Source: Candidatus Borkfalkia ceftriaxoniphila
GTDB lineage: Bacteria > Bacillota > Clostridia > Christensenellales > Borkfalkiaceae
Assembly (NCBI RefSeq): GCF_004134775.1
Contig: NZ_SDOZ01000004.1
Location: 1 to 64,000, forward strand
DNA: 64,000 nucleotides
Direction of reading: 5' to 3'
This document shows, one piece after another, positions 8,730 to 17,026 of the stretch. The notes under the pieces are model-generated. The model was not told where the DNA came from, ran no database searches, and saw only the letters and a list, made by a program, of their open reading frames with translations. A program made the translations under genes and the position numbers. How positions within the stretch are numbered: position 1 is the stretch's first letter; each line of letters starts with the position of its first letter.

Positions 8730-9413
8730 ATGAAATGGTTAAAGCGTCTGCAAATGATGCGCATATCAAAAATCGTAATAGCCGTTTCGCTTGCACTTTC
8801 CGTTATTTTTGCGGGCTTTACGATCTACGGGAACAAAGTCGGCAATTTTATCATCAATGTTTCCAACGACGGCGCGCATATTGCCGCGACCATGAAAGAG
8901 GATCTGTCCGATCTGTCCTCCCGCCTGTCCGTTTCGGGACTGGAAGGGCAGGGCGCCACCACATATGAAGATATTCCCCGCTCGATCGCCAGGGGGATCG
9001 GAAACAAGAGCGACACCGTATATCAGACCTATATGGCATTCAGTTTTTATCTGGTCAACAAGACCGAACGCTCGGTGGATTACGACATGAGCCTGAACGT
9101 CGTCGACAGCGTCGGCAGGGCGATCGATATCATGCGCGTCATGATCATCGAAGGCGACGCGGAAGGCGGCGATATATACGCCAATCCCGAAGCGAGCGAA
9201 GAGGGCGAAAACTGGCTGAAACAGCACACTTCATACGAAACGATCGCATTTATTTCCGAAAAACAACTGATGGCGAAGCGGGTGACCGATTTTCAGCCCG
9301 AAGACAAAGTGAAATACACGATCGTCATCTGGGTGGAAGGTTGGGATATGGACTGCACCGACGAGCGGCTGCAAGACCGTATTAAAATGAAACTGGACTT
9401 TTACGCGTATTAA
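8730..9413 (+). CDS. membrane-anchored TasA/camelysin-like surface protein
   Basis: The product (227 aa) has a short basic start, a membrane helix at about residue 12-30 and an extracellular domain rich in beta-strand. Its C-terminus reads VIWVEGWDMDC then ends in KLDFYAY, close to the C-terminus of the next protein (VKVWLEGTDGDC), so the two are probably related by duplication. That pattern is seen in TasA/camelysin-type proteins of Clostridia. Unlike its neighbour it lacks a clear SipW-type cleavage site, so it may stay in the membrane as an anchor or assembly base (inference). It is the first gene after the c-di-GMP riboswitch. Confidence 0.6.
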   Translation: MKWLKRLQMMRISKIVIAVSLALSVIFAGFTIYGNKVGNFIINVSNDGAHIAATMKEDLSDLSSRLSVSGLEGQGATTYEDIPRSIARGIGNKSDTVYQTYMAFSFYLVNKTERSVDYDMSLNVVDSVGRAIDIMRVMIIEGDAEGGDIYANPEASEEGENWLKQHTSYETIAFISEKQLMAKRVTDFQPEDKVKYTIVIWVEGWDMDCTDERLQDRIKMKLDFYAY

Positions 9414-9471
9414 GGTTGCTACGGGCGACGCCCGTAAAAATATTATGAAATGATCAAAGGAGAGATATCTT

Positions 9472-10410
9472 ATGAAAGCAACAAAAAAACTGATCGGCGC
9501 TTTGGCGGCGTTGGTCATAGCGATCGCCGTAGCCACGGGCTCCACTTTCGCCTGGTTCACGACAAATCAGAAAGTTACGGTGGAAAGTTTGGACTTACAG
9601 GTTACTTCCGGTAACGACGATCTGCAAATCGCGTTGGGCAAACCGACGAGCGCTACGGATTGGTCGAATTTGAAGTTCGGGCGTAAAATTTTATCTGCGG
9701 ATGTTTTGAAGGATAAAACGATTTCGCTCGACGCTTTGACGAGCGCCGATACGGATCACAACGGCGTGGAATTGAAAGATAAAGAGAACTCTGCGGCTGG
9801 TGAGGGTTCTTATTTGGAATTCGACCTCTCATTTTATTCAAATAAAGGCTTGAGCGTATTGCTCGGAAATACTGCCGAGGTTGCTGTTAAAGACACAGCC
9901 GTGCAAGCGCATCAGATTTTCGCCTGGGACGATTCGATTACGGAAGCAACCTATGGGCAAGCCGTTGCAAAAGGTGCGAGAATCGAGGCGAGAGCCGCGC
10001 ACGCATCGCGTATCGCGTTCGTTACGGGCAGCGGGGACTCTGCGACGGGAAAAGTTTGGGCGCCTTTCGAAACGACGGCAAACGGCGGTAACGATACGAC
10101 GCAAGCCGGGTTCTATAAGGGCAACCTTGCCGCGGCGTACTATAATTATTCGTTAGGCGTCTCCGAATCAATAGCTCAGACAGTTGCTAAAAATGTAATA
10201 TTGCCGTTGACGAATGACAGTACATATGCTTCTACGAGTGAGATCTTGATTCTTGAAAAACCCGCGGCTGAAACTGCAAGTATTTATTACGGCACCGTAA
10301 CTGTGAAAGTTTGGCTGGAAGGCACGGACGGCGATTGCCTTAATTCCATCTTCGAAGACAAAATGACTGTTATGTTAAATCTTACGGGTATTATGAAGTC
10401 CGGTTCGTAA
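9472..10410 (+). CDS. secreted TasA-like fibre protein with SipW-type signal peptide
   Basis: The product (312 aa) begins with a basic stretch, a hydrophobic core and STFAWFTTN, the form of a SipW-dependent signal peptide. The mature part is Thr/Ser/Asn-rich and predicted to be largely beta-strand, ending in the VKVWLEGTDGDC motif. In Bacillus, TasA with this type of signal is cut by SipW and forms matrix fibres; the same role is likely but not proven here. The ribosome site AAAGGAGAG is strong. A large hairpin follows the gene, which could raise its level relative to the genes behind it. Confidence 0.72.
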   Translation: MKATKKLIGALAALVIAIAVATGSTFAWFTTNQKVTVESLDLQVTSGNDDLQIALGKPTSATDWSNLKFGRKILSADVLKDKTISLDALTSADTDHNGVELKDKENSAAGEGSYLEFDLSFYSNKGLSVLLGNTAEVAVKDTAVQAHQIFAWDDSITEATYGQAVAKGARIEARAAHASRIAFVTGSGDSATGKVWAPFETTANGGNDTTQAGFYKGNLAAAYYNYSLGVSESIAQTVAKNVILPLTNDSTYASTSEILILEKPAAETASIYYGTVTVKVWLEGTDGDCLNSIFEDKMTVMLNLTGIMKSGS

Positions 10411-10432
10411 ATCTAAATATTTACAAAACCAG

Positions 10433-10477
10433 GCAATCACAAAAAGCGGGCGATGTTCGTCCGCCTTTTGTGATTGC
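10433..10477 (+). promoter_or_regulatory. intercistronic mRNA hairpin after the fibre gene
   Basis: Stem GCAATCACAAAA (10433-10444) / TTTTGTGATTGC (10466-10477) with an inner GCGG/CCGC. No T-run follows, so it is more likely a stabiliser or processing site for the upstream mRNA than a full terminator; partial termination is possible. Confidence 0.65.
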
Positions 10478-10530
10478 GATCATTGCGGTTGTGTTTATTT
10501 CACGCGCGAAAAAAGTAACAAAGGTGTATT

Positions 10531-11226
10531 ATGCGTAACAAAAAAGTAATCAATATCGTCGTAAACGTCATCGTAGCCATTATTCTGGTGTTCGTTTTTA
10601 TTCTCACGCTCAATATCATTCTGTCGGGGGATAAAGGTTACACTTCGATTTTCGGCACCGCTTACGTATCGGTGGAAAGCAATTCGATGAAGGGCGATAA
10701 AGCCGATAACTTCCAGAAGGGCGATCTTCTGAAAATCAAGATCCTCGATGAAGAAGAAAAGAAAAATTTGCAGCCGGGCGATGTGATCACTTTTTGGGAC
10801 AATACCATCGTGGATAATCAACTGGTACTGAATTCGCATAGGATTATCAAGGTCGAGAAGCAGTCGGATGGCTCGGTAAGATACGAAACCAAGGGCGACA
10901 ATAATCTCGATGCCGATAAAATGCTTATACCCGACGTAACCATCGTCGGTATCTACGAGGGCAAGATCGGCGGACTTGGCAACGTCGTTTCCTGGTTTCA
11001 CTCTTCCACGGGCTTTTTTGTGTGCATCGTGCTCCCCGCGTTTTTGATCGTGGCGTATTTTGCGTTCAATCTGGTCATGGTGCTTCGCGAGAGGAACAAA
11101 GTCAGCGACGAAACGAAAAAAGAACGACTGCGGCAAGAACTCTTAGAGGAACTTCGCGCGGAAGGTAAACTATCTGTCGGAAATGACGACGAAATTTCGG
11201 AACCGGATAACAAGGATCAGGATTAA
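10531..11226 (+). CDS. SipW-type signal peptidase I
   Basis: The product (231 aa) is an S26B (ER/SipW-type) signal peptidase with an N-terminal membrane helix (about residue 8-30) and a C-terminal one (about 160-185). The nucleophile is the Ser of VESNSM. At the general-base position a His is found (LNSHRII) where ordinary bacterial signal peptidases have Lys, the mark of the SipW class. The TKGDNN box is present. It should remove signal peptides of the TasA-like proteins encoded just before it. The charged C-terminal tail is in the cytoplasm. Confidence 0.85.
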   Translation: MRNKKVINIVVNVIVAIILVFVFILTLNIILSGDKGYTSIFGTAYVSVESNSMKGDKADNFQKGDLLKIKILDEEEKKNLQPGDVITFWDNTIVDNQLVLNSHRIIKVEKQSDGSVRYETKGDNNLDADKMLIPDVTIVGIYEGKIGGLGNVVSWFHSSTGFFVCIVLPAFLIVAYFAFNLVMVLRERNKVSDETKKERLRQELLEELRAEGKLSVGNDDEISEPDNKDQD

Positions 11227-11234
11227 CGACATCG

Positions 11235-11253
11235 GGGCGGCATGCGTCCGCCC
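11235..11253 (+). promoter_or_regulatory. small intercistronic hairpin
   Basis: GGGCGG (11235-11240) / CCGCCC (11248-11253) between the signal peptidase and AAA+ genes, directly before the ribosome site TAGGGAGG. It may tune translation of the AAA+ gene. Confidence 0.4.
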
Positions 11254-11273
11254 GTAGGGAGGCGCCGTCTGGT

Positions 11274-12815
11274 ATGGCTGAATTTGCGAAATACTACGTG
11301 GATTTTTTGTGGAACGCGCTGCAAAATATCTGGAACTTTATCTATTCCATTCTCTACGCGTTTTACAAGATCGTCGTTCTCGATACGATCAATTATTTCA
11401 AGGCGCTGGGCGCAGTTGTAGGCAATTTCGACGTACTCGGTTGGATCTGCCTTATTTTGGTTTCTCTCGTCAATATCGCGCTCGTCTTTTTTATCGTATA
11501 TCGCTTGGTCCAACTCATCCGCCGATATATCGTTTACCGCGGCAAAGAAGTGGAAAAAGACAAACTGATGGAGGAGATCGCCCGCTTGCACGAACAGGCG
11601 GAAGAACTCGTCAAAGAAAAAAATCAGATTTTCGCGCTCAAAGTGGGCAATCAGATTTCCGAAGGCTATGTCCCGAACGACGCGCTCGCCGTCACCTCGG
11701 ACGAGGGGACGGGCGGCAATCGGGAAGCGAGCCGATTTACGAAACTGATCAACCTCGACGAAAAGTACGGGCGCAATCCCAATATCATCTTTATGTCGGA
11801 TACCGACATGATCTCCTTGCAGGATATCGTGAAAAGATTTGTCGATTTCGCCGCGTCGCAACTCCAACTCTACTATACCGAAGATACGATCCGACTGTTT
11901 TTCGCAGGCCTTGCGACTTCCAAAATCATTATTTTAGAGGGCATCTCGGGTACGGGTAAAACAAGCCTTCCCTACGCAATGGGCAAGTTTTTCAACAACA
12001 ATACGTCCATCGTTTCCGTGCAGCCGTCCTGGCGCGACCGCGCGGAACTTGTCGGATATTTCAACGAATTTACCAAAAAGTTCAACGAAACGGACTTTTT
12101 GAACAGCCTTTACGAAACGACGCTGCGCGAAGATCCCAATTTTATCGTACTCGACGAAATGAACCTCGCGCGTATCGAATACTACTTCGCGGATTTTTTA
12201 TCCATTATGGAAATGCCCGATATAGCGGAATGGAAGATCGATCTCATCTCGTCGCCCTCTCCGACCGACCCGAAAAACGTCATTTACGGAAAACTTTTGG
12301 TGCCGCAGAACGTCTGGTTCGTGGGCACGGCGAACAACGACGATTCCACCTTTACCATCACCGACAAGGTGTACGACCGCGCCATCGCGCTCGAACTCAA
12401 TCAGAAAGCTGATTACTTCGATGCGCCCATGACCGAAAGTTTCAACTGCACGTTCAATTATCTGGAATCCCTGTTCGACAGGGCGTACAAAGAATATGAG
12501 ATTTCCGATAAGAATATTGCGCTCATCAAAGATCTGGACGCCTTTATACAGTCGAAATTCAAGATCAGTTTCGGCAACCGTATCATGAAACAGTTGAAAC
12601 TGTTCGTTCCCGCTTACATGGCTTGCGGCGGTACGGAGTCGGGCGGCATCGATTTCATCGTCACGAGCAAGATCTTACGCAAATTCAATTCGCTCAACCT
12701 GCCGTTTCTGACCAAAGAGTTGCAGGAACTTATCGCTTACTTCGACCGAAAGTTCGGCAAGGGCACGATGAAATATTCCATCGCGTACATTCGTGAATTG
12801 CAAAAAGTGAACTGA
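11274..12815 (+). CDS. membrane-anchored McrB-type AAA+ ATPase
   Basis: The product (513 aa) starts with an amphipathic/membrane region and a clear helix at about residue 55-80, then a charged coiled segment (to about 125), then an AAA+ domain. Walker A is GISGTGKTS (about 222-231), Walker B is FIVLDEMNLARIEYYFADF (about 288-306), a form typical of McrB, and the sensor region reads FVGTANNDDS in place of the usual GTMNTADRS. McrB proteins are motors that work with McrC. Here the N-terminal DNA-recognition domain is replaced by membrane anchoring, and the gene lies among signal peptidases and surface proteins. A role in assembly or remodelling at the membrane is inference; a defence role is the alternative. 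Confidence 0.78.
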   Translation: MAEFAKYYVDFLWNALQNIWNFIYSILYAFYKIVVLDTINYFKALGAVVGNFDVLGWICLILVSLVNIALVFFIVYRLVQLIRRYIVYRGKEVEKDKLMEEIARLHEQAEELVKEKNQIFALKVGNQISEGYVPNDALAVTSDEGTGGNREASRFTKLINLDEKYGRNPNIIFMSDTDMISLQDIVKRFVDFAASQLQLYYTEDTIRLFFAGLATSKIIILEGISGTGKTSLPYAMGKFFNNNTSIVSVQPSWRDRAELVGYFNEFTKKFNETDFLNSLYETTLREDPNFIVLDEMNLARIEYYFADFLSIMEMPDIAEWKIDLISSPSPTDPKNVIYGKLLVPQNVWFVGTANNDDSTFTITDKVYDRAIALELNQKADYFDAPMTESFNCTFNYLESLFDRAYKEYEISDKNIALIKDLDAFIQSKFKISFGNRIMKQLKLFVPAYMACGGTESGGIDFIVTSKILRKFNSLNLPFLTKELQELIAYFDRKFGKGTMKYSIAYIRELQKVN

Positions 12816-12834
12816 CCGCGAAGGAGAAACGGGC

Positions 12835-14454
12835 ATGGACAAAGAATATCTTCAGAATTTTATGGAAAAAATGCGCGGCGGCGGATTGTTGTACGACAAT
12901 TTTTACAAGGCGCTGCGCGGCGGGAAGAACGAAGTATTCCATAACGTCGTGTCCGAGGCGGTCACTCTCGACGACAGTTGGATCCTGACGCTGGAAGGCG
13001 CGCTGCATTCCATCGAACAGATCGCGCGCAATCCCCGCAAATTCATCATCGACGAAGAACTGATCGTTGACGTGGAGCGCGCGCGTCGCACCAACGCAAA
13101 GACGATACGTCATCTCGCCTCCAACACGAAAAATATTCAAAGCATTTCCGAAAGCGGGGAGGTGCGCCCCAAAAAACTTTTGACGACCGAGATGCAGGAA
13201 GATCTCGCCATATACGAGAACCGTTTTGTGTGCGCACTCGTACAGAGGCTCGTGACTTTTGTCGAACAGCGCTACAACGATATCAACGGCAAAATGCACA
13301 TGTACGATATCACCAACGTGAATTTGAGATCGAATTTTCATTACGGCGAAAGCGAGGTGGAATGCGGACTTTTCGTCAAGATGAAGGAACCGCCGCACGA
13401 CAAAGTTCTGCTCGAACGCAACCGCGGACTGCTGGAAAAGGTAAAGGCGCTGCGCCGCCGTCTGAAAATTTTACAGAGCACGGATTTCATGCGTCAGTTA
13501 AACGGCAAAAAGCCCGTGCACCCGCCCATCATGAAGACCAATCTCATCAAGATGAACGTCGATTATCAGAACTGCTACAAATTGTGGCTGTACATTTCGT
13601 CGTACACGTTCGTCGGTTACAGCGTGGAAGTCAAGGACAAAAACCTGCCCGTAGACGGCGATTATTTCGACGATCTCACGGTTCTTGCGGGTTTGAGCGT
13701 GCAGTCGCTGTTTACGAACAAACTTTTAAAGGCCGAGGAATATGAAAATATTCCCTTCGGAGAGCCGAAACGAAAAAATTATAAAGTCGTCACGAAATAT
13801 AAATTTATGCCGTCTTTTGCAGAGGATAAAAAGACGGCGGGCGAGGATACCGTCAACGAGTTTTATTTCCGTCAGATGAAGAACGAACTCGTCAAAGCGA
13901 CAGGGCTCGGCACGTTGGCGGAAGAAAAACAACTGAAAATGAATTTTCAGCGTTTTTTTAAGGCGATCGAAAAGATCAACAACGCCATGTTGGACGAGGT
14001 GATCGCCTCGCAGATCCCCGCGAAAAAAGATCTGCTGAAAAAGACTGCCATTCAGAAAAAAGAACAGGCGGTCAAAGACGCGCAGTTCACGTACCGCCGT
14101 TATCAGCAGATTTCGCGCCTCAGGAGAGAGGAACTCGAAAAGTCGCTCAAAAAAGAGAGCCGCGAACTTCTGAAATTGGAGAAACTGAAAGCCGAACTGG
14201 ATAAGGAAAAGGGTAAACGCCGCGACAGGCTGGAACAGGCGCGCAAGAAGAAAGCGCAGTTGGAAAGGATCAAAGCGAAAAAACTTCTCGCGGAACAAAA
14301 GGCAAAACTGTACGAAGAGGGGCTGCGCGAAAAGGACGCCGCAAAGTCGGAAGAACTCGAAGAGGCAAAGCGTCGGAAACGCGAGGAAACCAAGCGGAAA
14401 AGGGAACTCAAAAAATTGGAAGAATTACGGGAAAAATACGATGGGCTTGATTGA
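12835..14454 (+). CDS. DUF2357/McrC-like partner with long coiled coil
   Basis: The product (539 aa) has an alpha/beta N-terminal half (about 1-400) that resembles DUF2357 proteins, the usual partners of McrB-type AAA+ proteins, judged by general pattern (TTEMQEDLAIYENRFVC) and by context, not by a search. The last 130 residues are almost only Lys, Glu, Arg and Leu in heptads, a long coiled coil. I see no PD-(D/E)XK nuclease motif of the kind that McrC carries. Together with the gene before it (19 bases away) this makes an McrBC-like pair without evident nuclease. The ribosome site is GAAGGAGAA. Confidence 0.55.
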   Translation: MDKEYLQNFMEKMRGGGLLYDNFYKALRGGKNEVFHNVVSEAVTLDDSWILTLEGALHSIEQIARNPRKFIIDEELIVDVERARRTNAKTIRHLASNTKNIQSISESGEVRPKKLLTTEMQEDLAIYENRFVCALVQRLVTFVEQRYNDINGKMHMYDITNVNLRSNFHYGESEVECGLFVKMKEPPHDKVLLERNRGLLEKVKALRRRLKILQSTDFMRQLNGKKPVHPPIMKTNLIKMNVDYQNCYKLWLYISSYTFVGYSVEVKDKNLPVDGDYFDDLTVLAGLSVQSLFTNKLLKAEEYENIPFGEPKRKNYKVVTKYKFMPSFAEDKKTAGEDTVNEFYFRQMKNELVKATGLGTLAEEKQLKMNFQRFFKAIEKINNAMLDEVIASQIPAKKDLLKKTAIQKKEQAVKDAQFTYRRYQQISRLRREELEKSLKKESRELLKLEKLKAELDKEKGKRRDRLEQARKKKAQLERIKAKKLLAEQKAKLYEEGLREKDAAKSEELEEAKRRKREETKRKRELKKLEELREKYDGLD

Positions 14455-15037
14455 ACCGAAAAATAAGAAAAAAAAGATTTTGTCAGCCGTAAGTTTTACT
14501 CTTGCGGCTGTAATCTTTCTGCTTGCGCTGTACGTTTTTTTCGTTTCGCTGGACGCAAAGAGCAAAAATGAACCGGTAGAATTTTTCGGGCGCTCGTTCG
14601 TCATCGTGCTCACCGATTCCATGACGCCCGAGATCGGCGTAGGCGAACTCGTCGTCATCGAGAGCACGGGCATCGAAAGCGTTCAGGTAGGGCAGAACGC
14701 GGTCTTTGTCAGCCTTAGCGGAATGCTGAAAGGGCAGCGCATCATTCACAAAGTCGTGGAGGTCGGTCACGACGAACAGGGCGTTTATCTCCGCACACAG
14801 GGCGTGAAAGAGGGGGCGCCCGTCGATCCAGATCCCGTACGGGCGGAAAACTTTACGGGCGTGGAAGTCGGGCACTCCGTCTTTTGGGGCAAGATCATCG
14901 GCTTTTTCACCAAACTTGAAAACTGGCTGTTGCTGCTCGTCGTGCTCGTCGCAGTGAGCATCGCGATCATGCAGATCGTCAAAATCGTCAAAATTGCAAA
15001 GAATCCCGAGGATAGCGACAAACAGGATCGATCGTAA
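14441..15037 (+). CDS. second SipW-type signal peptidase I
   Basis: The product (198 aa) has N- and C-terminal membrane helices around an S26B peptidase core. The nucleophile is the Ser of LTDSMTPE and the base is the His of RIIHKV, as in SipW; the usual GDNN box is altered to TQGVKEGAPVDPD. The start overlaps the gene before it by 14 bases, so translation is probably coupled. Two such peptidases in one operon suggest distinct substrates or steps, for example one for each TasA-like protein. Confidence 0.8.
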   Translation: MGLIEPKNKKKKILSAVSFTLAAVIFLLALYVFFVSLDAKSKNEPVEFFGRSFVIVLTDSMTPEIGVGELVVIESTGIESVQVGQNAVFVSLSGMLKGQRIIHKVVEVGHDEQGVYLRTQGVKEGAPVDPDPVRAENFTGVEVGHSVFWGKIIGFFTKLENWLLLLVVLVAVSIAIMQIVKIVKIAKNPEDSDKQDRS

Positions 15038-15082
15038 CGTTCCGCACACTTTATAAATTCGCGATAAAAAAATCCGAATAAC

Positions 15083-15111
15083 TTGCTTTCGCAGCCGATT
15101 TGTACTATAAT
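15083..15111 (+). promoter_or_regulatory. promoter of the unknown gene at 15141
   Basis: TTGCTT (15083-15088), 17 bases, TATAAT (15106-15111). The next gene is therefore likely to have a start of its own and need not depend on the riboswitch, although no terminator stands between it and the operon. Confidence 0.7.
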
Positions 15112-15140
15112 AGTTTTAATCAGAAAGAACGGAGGGTCCC

Positions 15141-15935
15141 ATGAAAGACGGATTTAGCGCACCTTCGGAAGAATTGGAAAAATTACAAAAGATCATCGAT
15201 ATCGACAAGTGGCTTGCGAGCGAAAAGGCGGGCAAGGATCTGTGCGGCGAGGCGAGTTATTGCGCCTGTTGCGTCAAGGCGGAAACGTATCCCTGCGCGC
15301 GGGCGGCGCTGCGCGAACGCGCGGCAAACCAACCCAAAGATATTTCCGACGAAGTCGCCGCGACCGTCAGCGAATACGGGCCCGATGAGGAAACGGAGGA
15401 GATTTTGAAAGAGGAAAACGCAGAAGAGAAAGCCGAAGAGTCGCTCGCGGGCAGGGAACTCGTGACGCGGTATCGCCGCAGTTTCCGCTCGCGGCTCATT
15501 CAGAACGAAAACATTCAGGAATTTTACAGTCAGTTGAAAAACAACATTTTGGGATATGCGGGCGTGAAGTGCCGCATGAGTTTCCATTATGAATCTTTCC
15601 GCGTCGGCAAAAGCCTGATCGCCAAATTCAACGTGTCGGGCAAGACGCTTTGCCTGTATCTCGCCCTCGCGCCGAGCCTGTATGAAAACGGAAAATACCG
15701 TTTTGAGGACGTATCCGCGAAAAAGACGTACGCGCTCGTGCCGATGAAGTTGAAAATTACTTCCGGGCGCGCCATGAATTACGCCAAAGAATTGATCAAA
15801 CAATTGGCAACCAGGTACGATCTGGCGAATGTAGGCAGCATATACATGGAGTATCGCTATGCCTATGCCTCGGACGATTCTCTGATCGCCAAAGGGCTGA
15901 TCAAACCGTATACGGTCGCCGTGCGGGCAAAGTAG
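15141..15935 (+). CDS. conserved protein of unknown function
   Basis: The product (264 aa) starts at ATG behind CGGAGGG. The N-terminal 80 residues hold a Cys cluster (CGEASYCACCVKAETYPC) that could bind metal, then an acidic linker. The C-terminal 150 residues begin with RYRRSFRSRLIQ and contain SFHYESFRVGKSLIAKF and KTLCLYLALAP, a pattern I associate with an uncharacterised domain common in Clostridia and often repeated. Only one copy is present here. No membrane segment. Function unknown; its place next to the c-di-GMP operon may be incidental. Confidence 0.65.
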   Translation: MKDGFSAPSEELEKLQKIIDIDKWLASEKAGKDLCGEASYCACCVKAETYPCARAALRERAANQPKDISDEVAATVSEYGPDEETEEILKEENAEEKAEESLAGRELVTRYRRSFRSRLIQNENIQEFYSQLKNNILGYAGVKCRMSFHYESFRVGKSLIAKFNVSGKTLCLYLALAPSLYENGKYRFEDVSAKKTYALVPMKLKITSGRAMNYAKELIKQLATRYDLANVGSIYMEYRYAYASDDSLIAKGLIKPYTVAVRAK

Positions 15936-15951
15936 AAAAGTCACTTTTTAA

Positions 15952-15978
15952 AAAGGAGCGCGGAAGCGCTCCTTTTTT
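15952..15978 (+). terminator. intrinsic terminator
   Basis: GGAGCGC / GCGCTCC around GGAA, preceded by A and followed by six T. It closes the transcript of the unknown gene and separates it from the next promoter. Confidence 0.9.
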
Positions 15979-15988
15979 GTGAACGAAC

Positions 15989-16017
15989 TTGACAAACGCG
16001 TGCATTCGTGATACGAT
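15989..16017 (+). promoter_or_regulatory. promoter of the YwaF-like gene
   Basis: TTGACA (15989-15994), 17 bases, TACGAT (16012-16017). The -35 box coincides with an in-frame TTG that could be mistaken for the start codon of the gene behind it; the promoter shows that the real start is further down. Confidence 0.75.
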
Positions 16018-16075
16018 ATATATTGAGAAAATATGTCGAAAAAAGTCGCATTTTGCGGCAAGTGGGAGAAATATC

Positions 16076-16891
16076 ATGTCTGAATACGTGCTTGGACCGA
16101 GCGAGGGGACACCGCCGCCCGCAGGTCCGCACAATATGCCGCCGCCGCGCGTTTTCGGTTGGCAGCATTTACTGTATCTTGTCGTCGTCATCGCCGTCGG
16201 CGCCGCGATCTTTCTGCTCGTACGTAAAAAATACGCTAAAAACGATAGGGCGTTATCATTGATTTTCAGAGTGTGCGGCGTGATTCTATTGTTTTTCGTT
16301 ACAATCAACCGTGTCAGTGAAATATTTCGGTTGCACGGCTGGTACTACATCTTTCCCAACTCCTTTTGCGGGCTGGGTTCGTTCGTGCTCGCTTTTGCGC
16401 TTATATTCGGAAAAAAAGACAATATCGTCCTGCATTTTATAGCGTATCTGACTATGTTCGGCGGGATCGTAAATCTCATTTATCCCTATTACGTGGGGCA
16501 GCACCGTCTGTTTTTTTATCCAAGCACGATCTCGGGGCTTTTGCATCATACGATGTGTGTATTTATATTCGTTCTTATGGTTTATACAGGCTATATGAAA
16601 CCCGACATAAAGAAATGGTACGCGATTCCATTGGGGCTCAGTACGTTTATGACCGTGGGCGTATTTGAACTGAGTATGTTTTTACCGCTCGATCCCATGT
16701 ACGACGCCATGAATATCATCGTCGCGATCGTGCCCGATACTATTCTCACCTGGTGGTTCGTGGGGTTGGGTTTCGTGCTTGCTTATGCTGTTTTTATGGT
16801 CGCGTGGCATTTTGCCAACAAGGCGCGGAACGCGCGCAAACAAGAGGCGGCCGCTTCGACGCTGGAACGCGCGGCTGACAAAAAAATGTAA
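16076..16891 (+). CDS. multi-pass membrane protein, YwaF/TMEM164-like
   Basis: The product (271 aa) begins at ATG 16076 behind GTGGGAG, after the promoter. A Pro/Gly-rich tail of about 25 residues precedes seven hydrophobic helices, and the C-terminus is Arg/Lys/Ala-rich. The second to fourth helices (FPNSFCGLGSF and a following LIYPYY) resemble the YwaF (TIGR02206) family, whose role is not known. That assignment rests on general likeness. It is probably a single-gene unit. Confidence 0.55.
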   Translation: MSEYVLGPSEGTPPPAGPHNMPPPRVFGWQHLLYLVVVIAVGAAIFLLVRKKYAKNDRALSLIFRVCGVILLFFVTINRVSEIFRLHGWYYIFPNSFCGLGSFVLAFALIFGKKDNIVLHFIAYLTMFGGIVNLIYPYYVGQHRLFFYPSTISGLLHHTMCVFIFVLMVYTGYMKPDIKKWYAIPLGLSTFMTVGVFELSMFLPLDPMYDAMNIIVAIVPDTILTWWFVGLGFVLAYAVFMVAWHFANKARNARKQEAAASTLERAADKKM

Positions 16892-17026
16892 AATTTTCCA
16901 GATAAAGCAGGTAAAATGTTGTATTTGCAACAGTATGTTTGCGGGTTTGATGATAAAATAAGTACGTAAAAAGGGGAGACGGAAAACCGTTTCCGAAATG
17001 AAATAAGAATAAGAGAGGTTATCATT

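Noticed and set aside
15989..16075. TTG start for the YwaF-like protein
   Set aside because: The TTG is the -35 box of a clear promoter; the mRNA would not include it.
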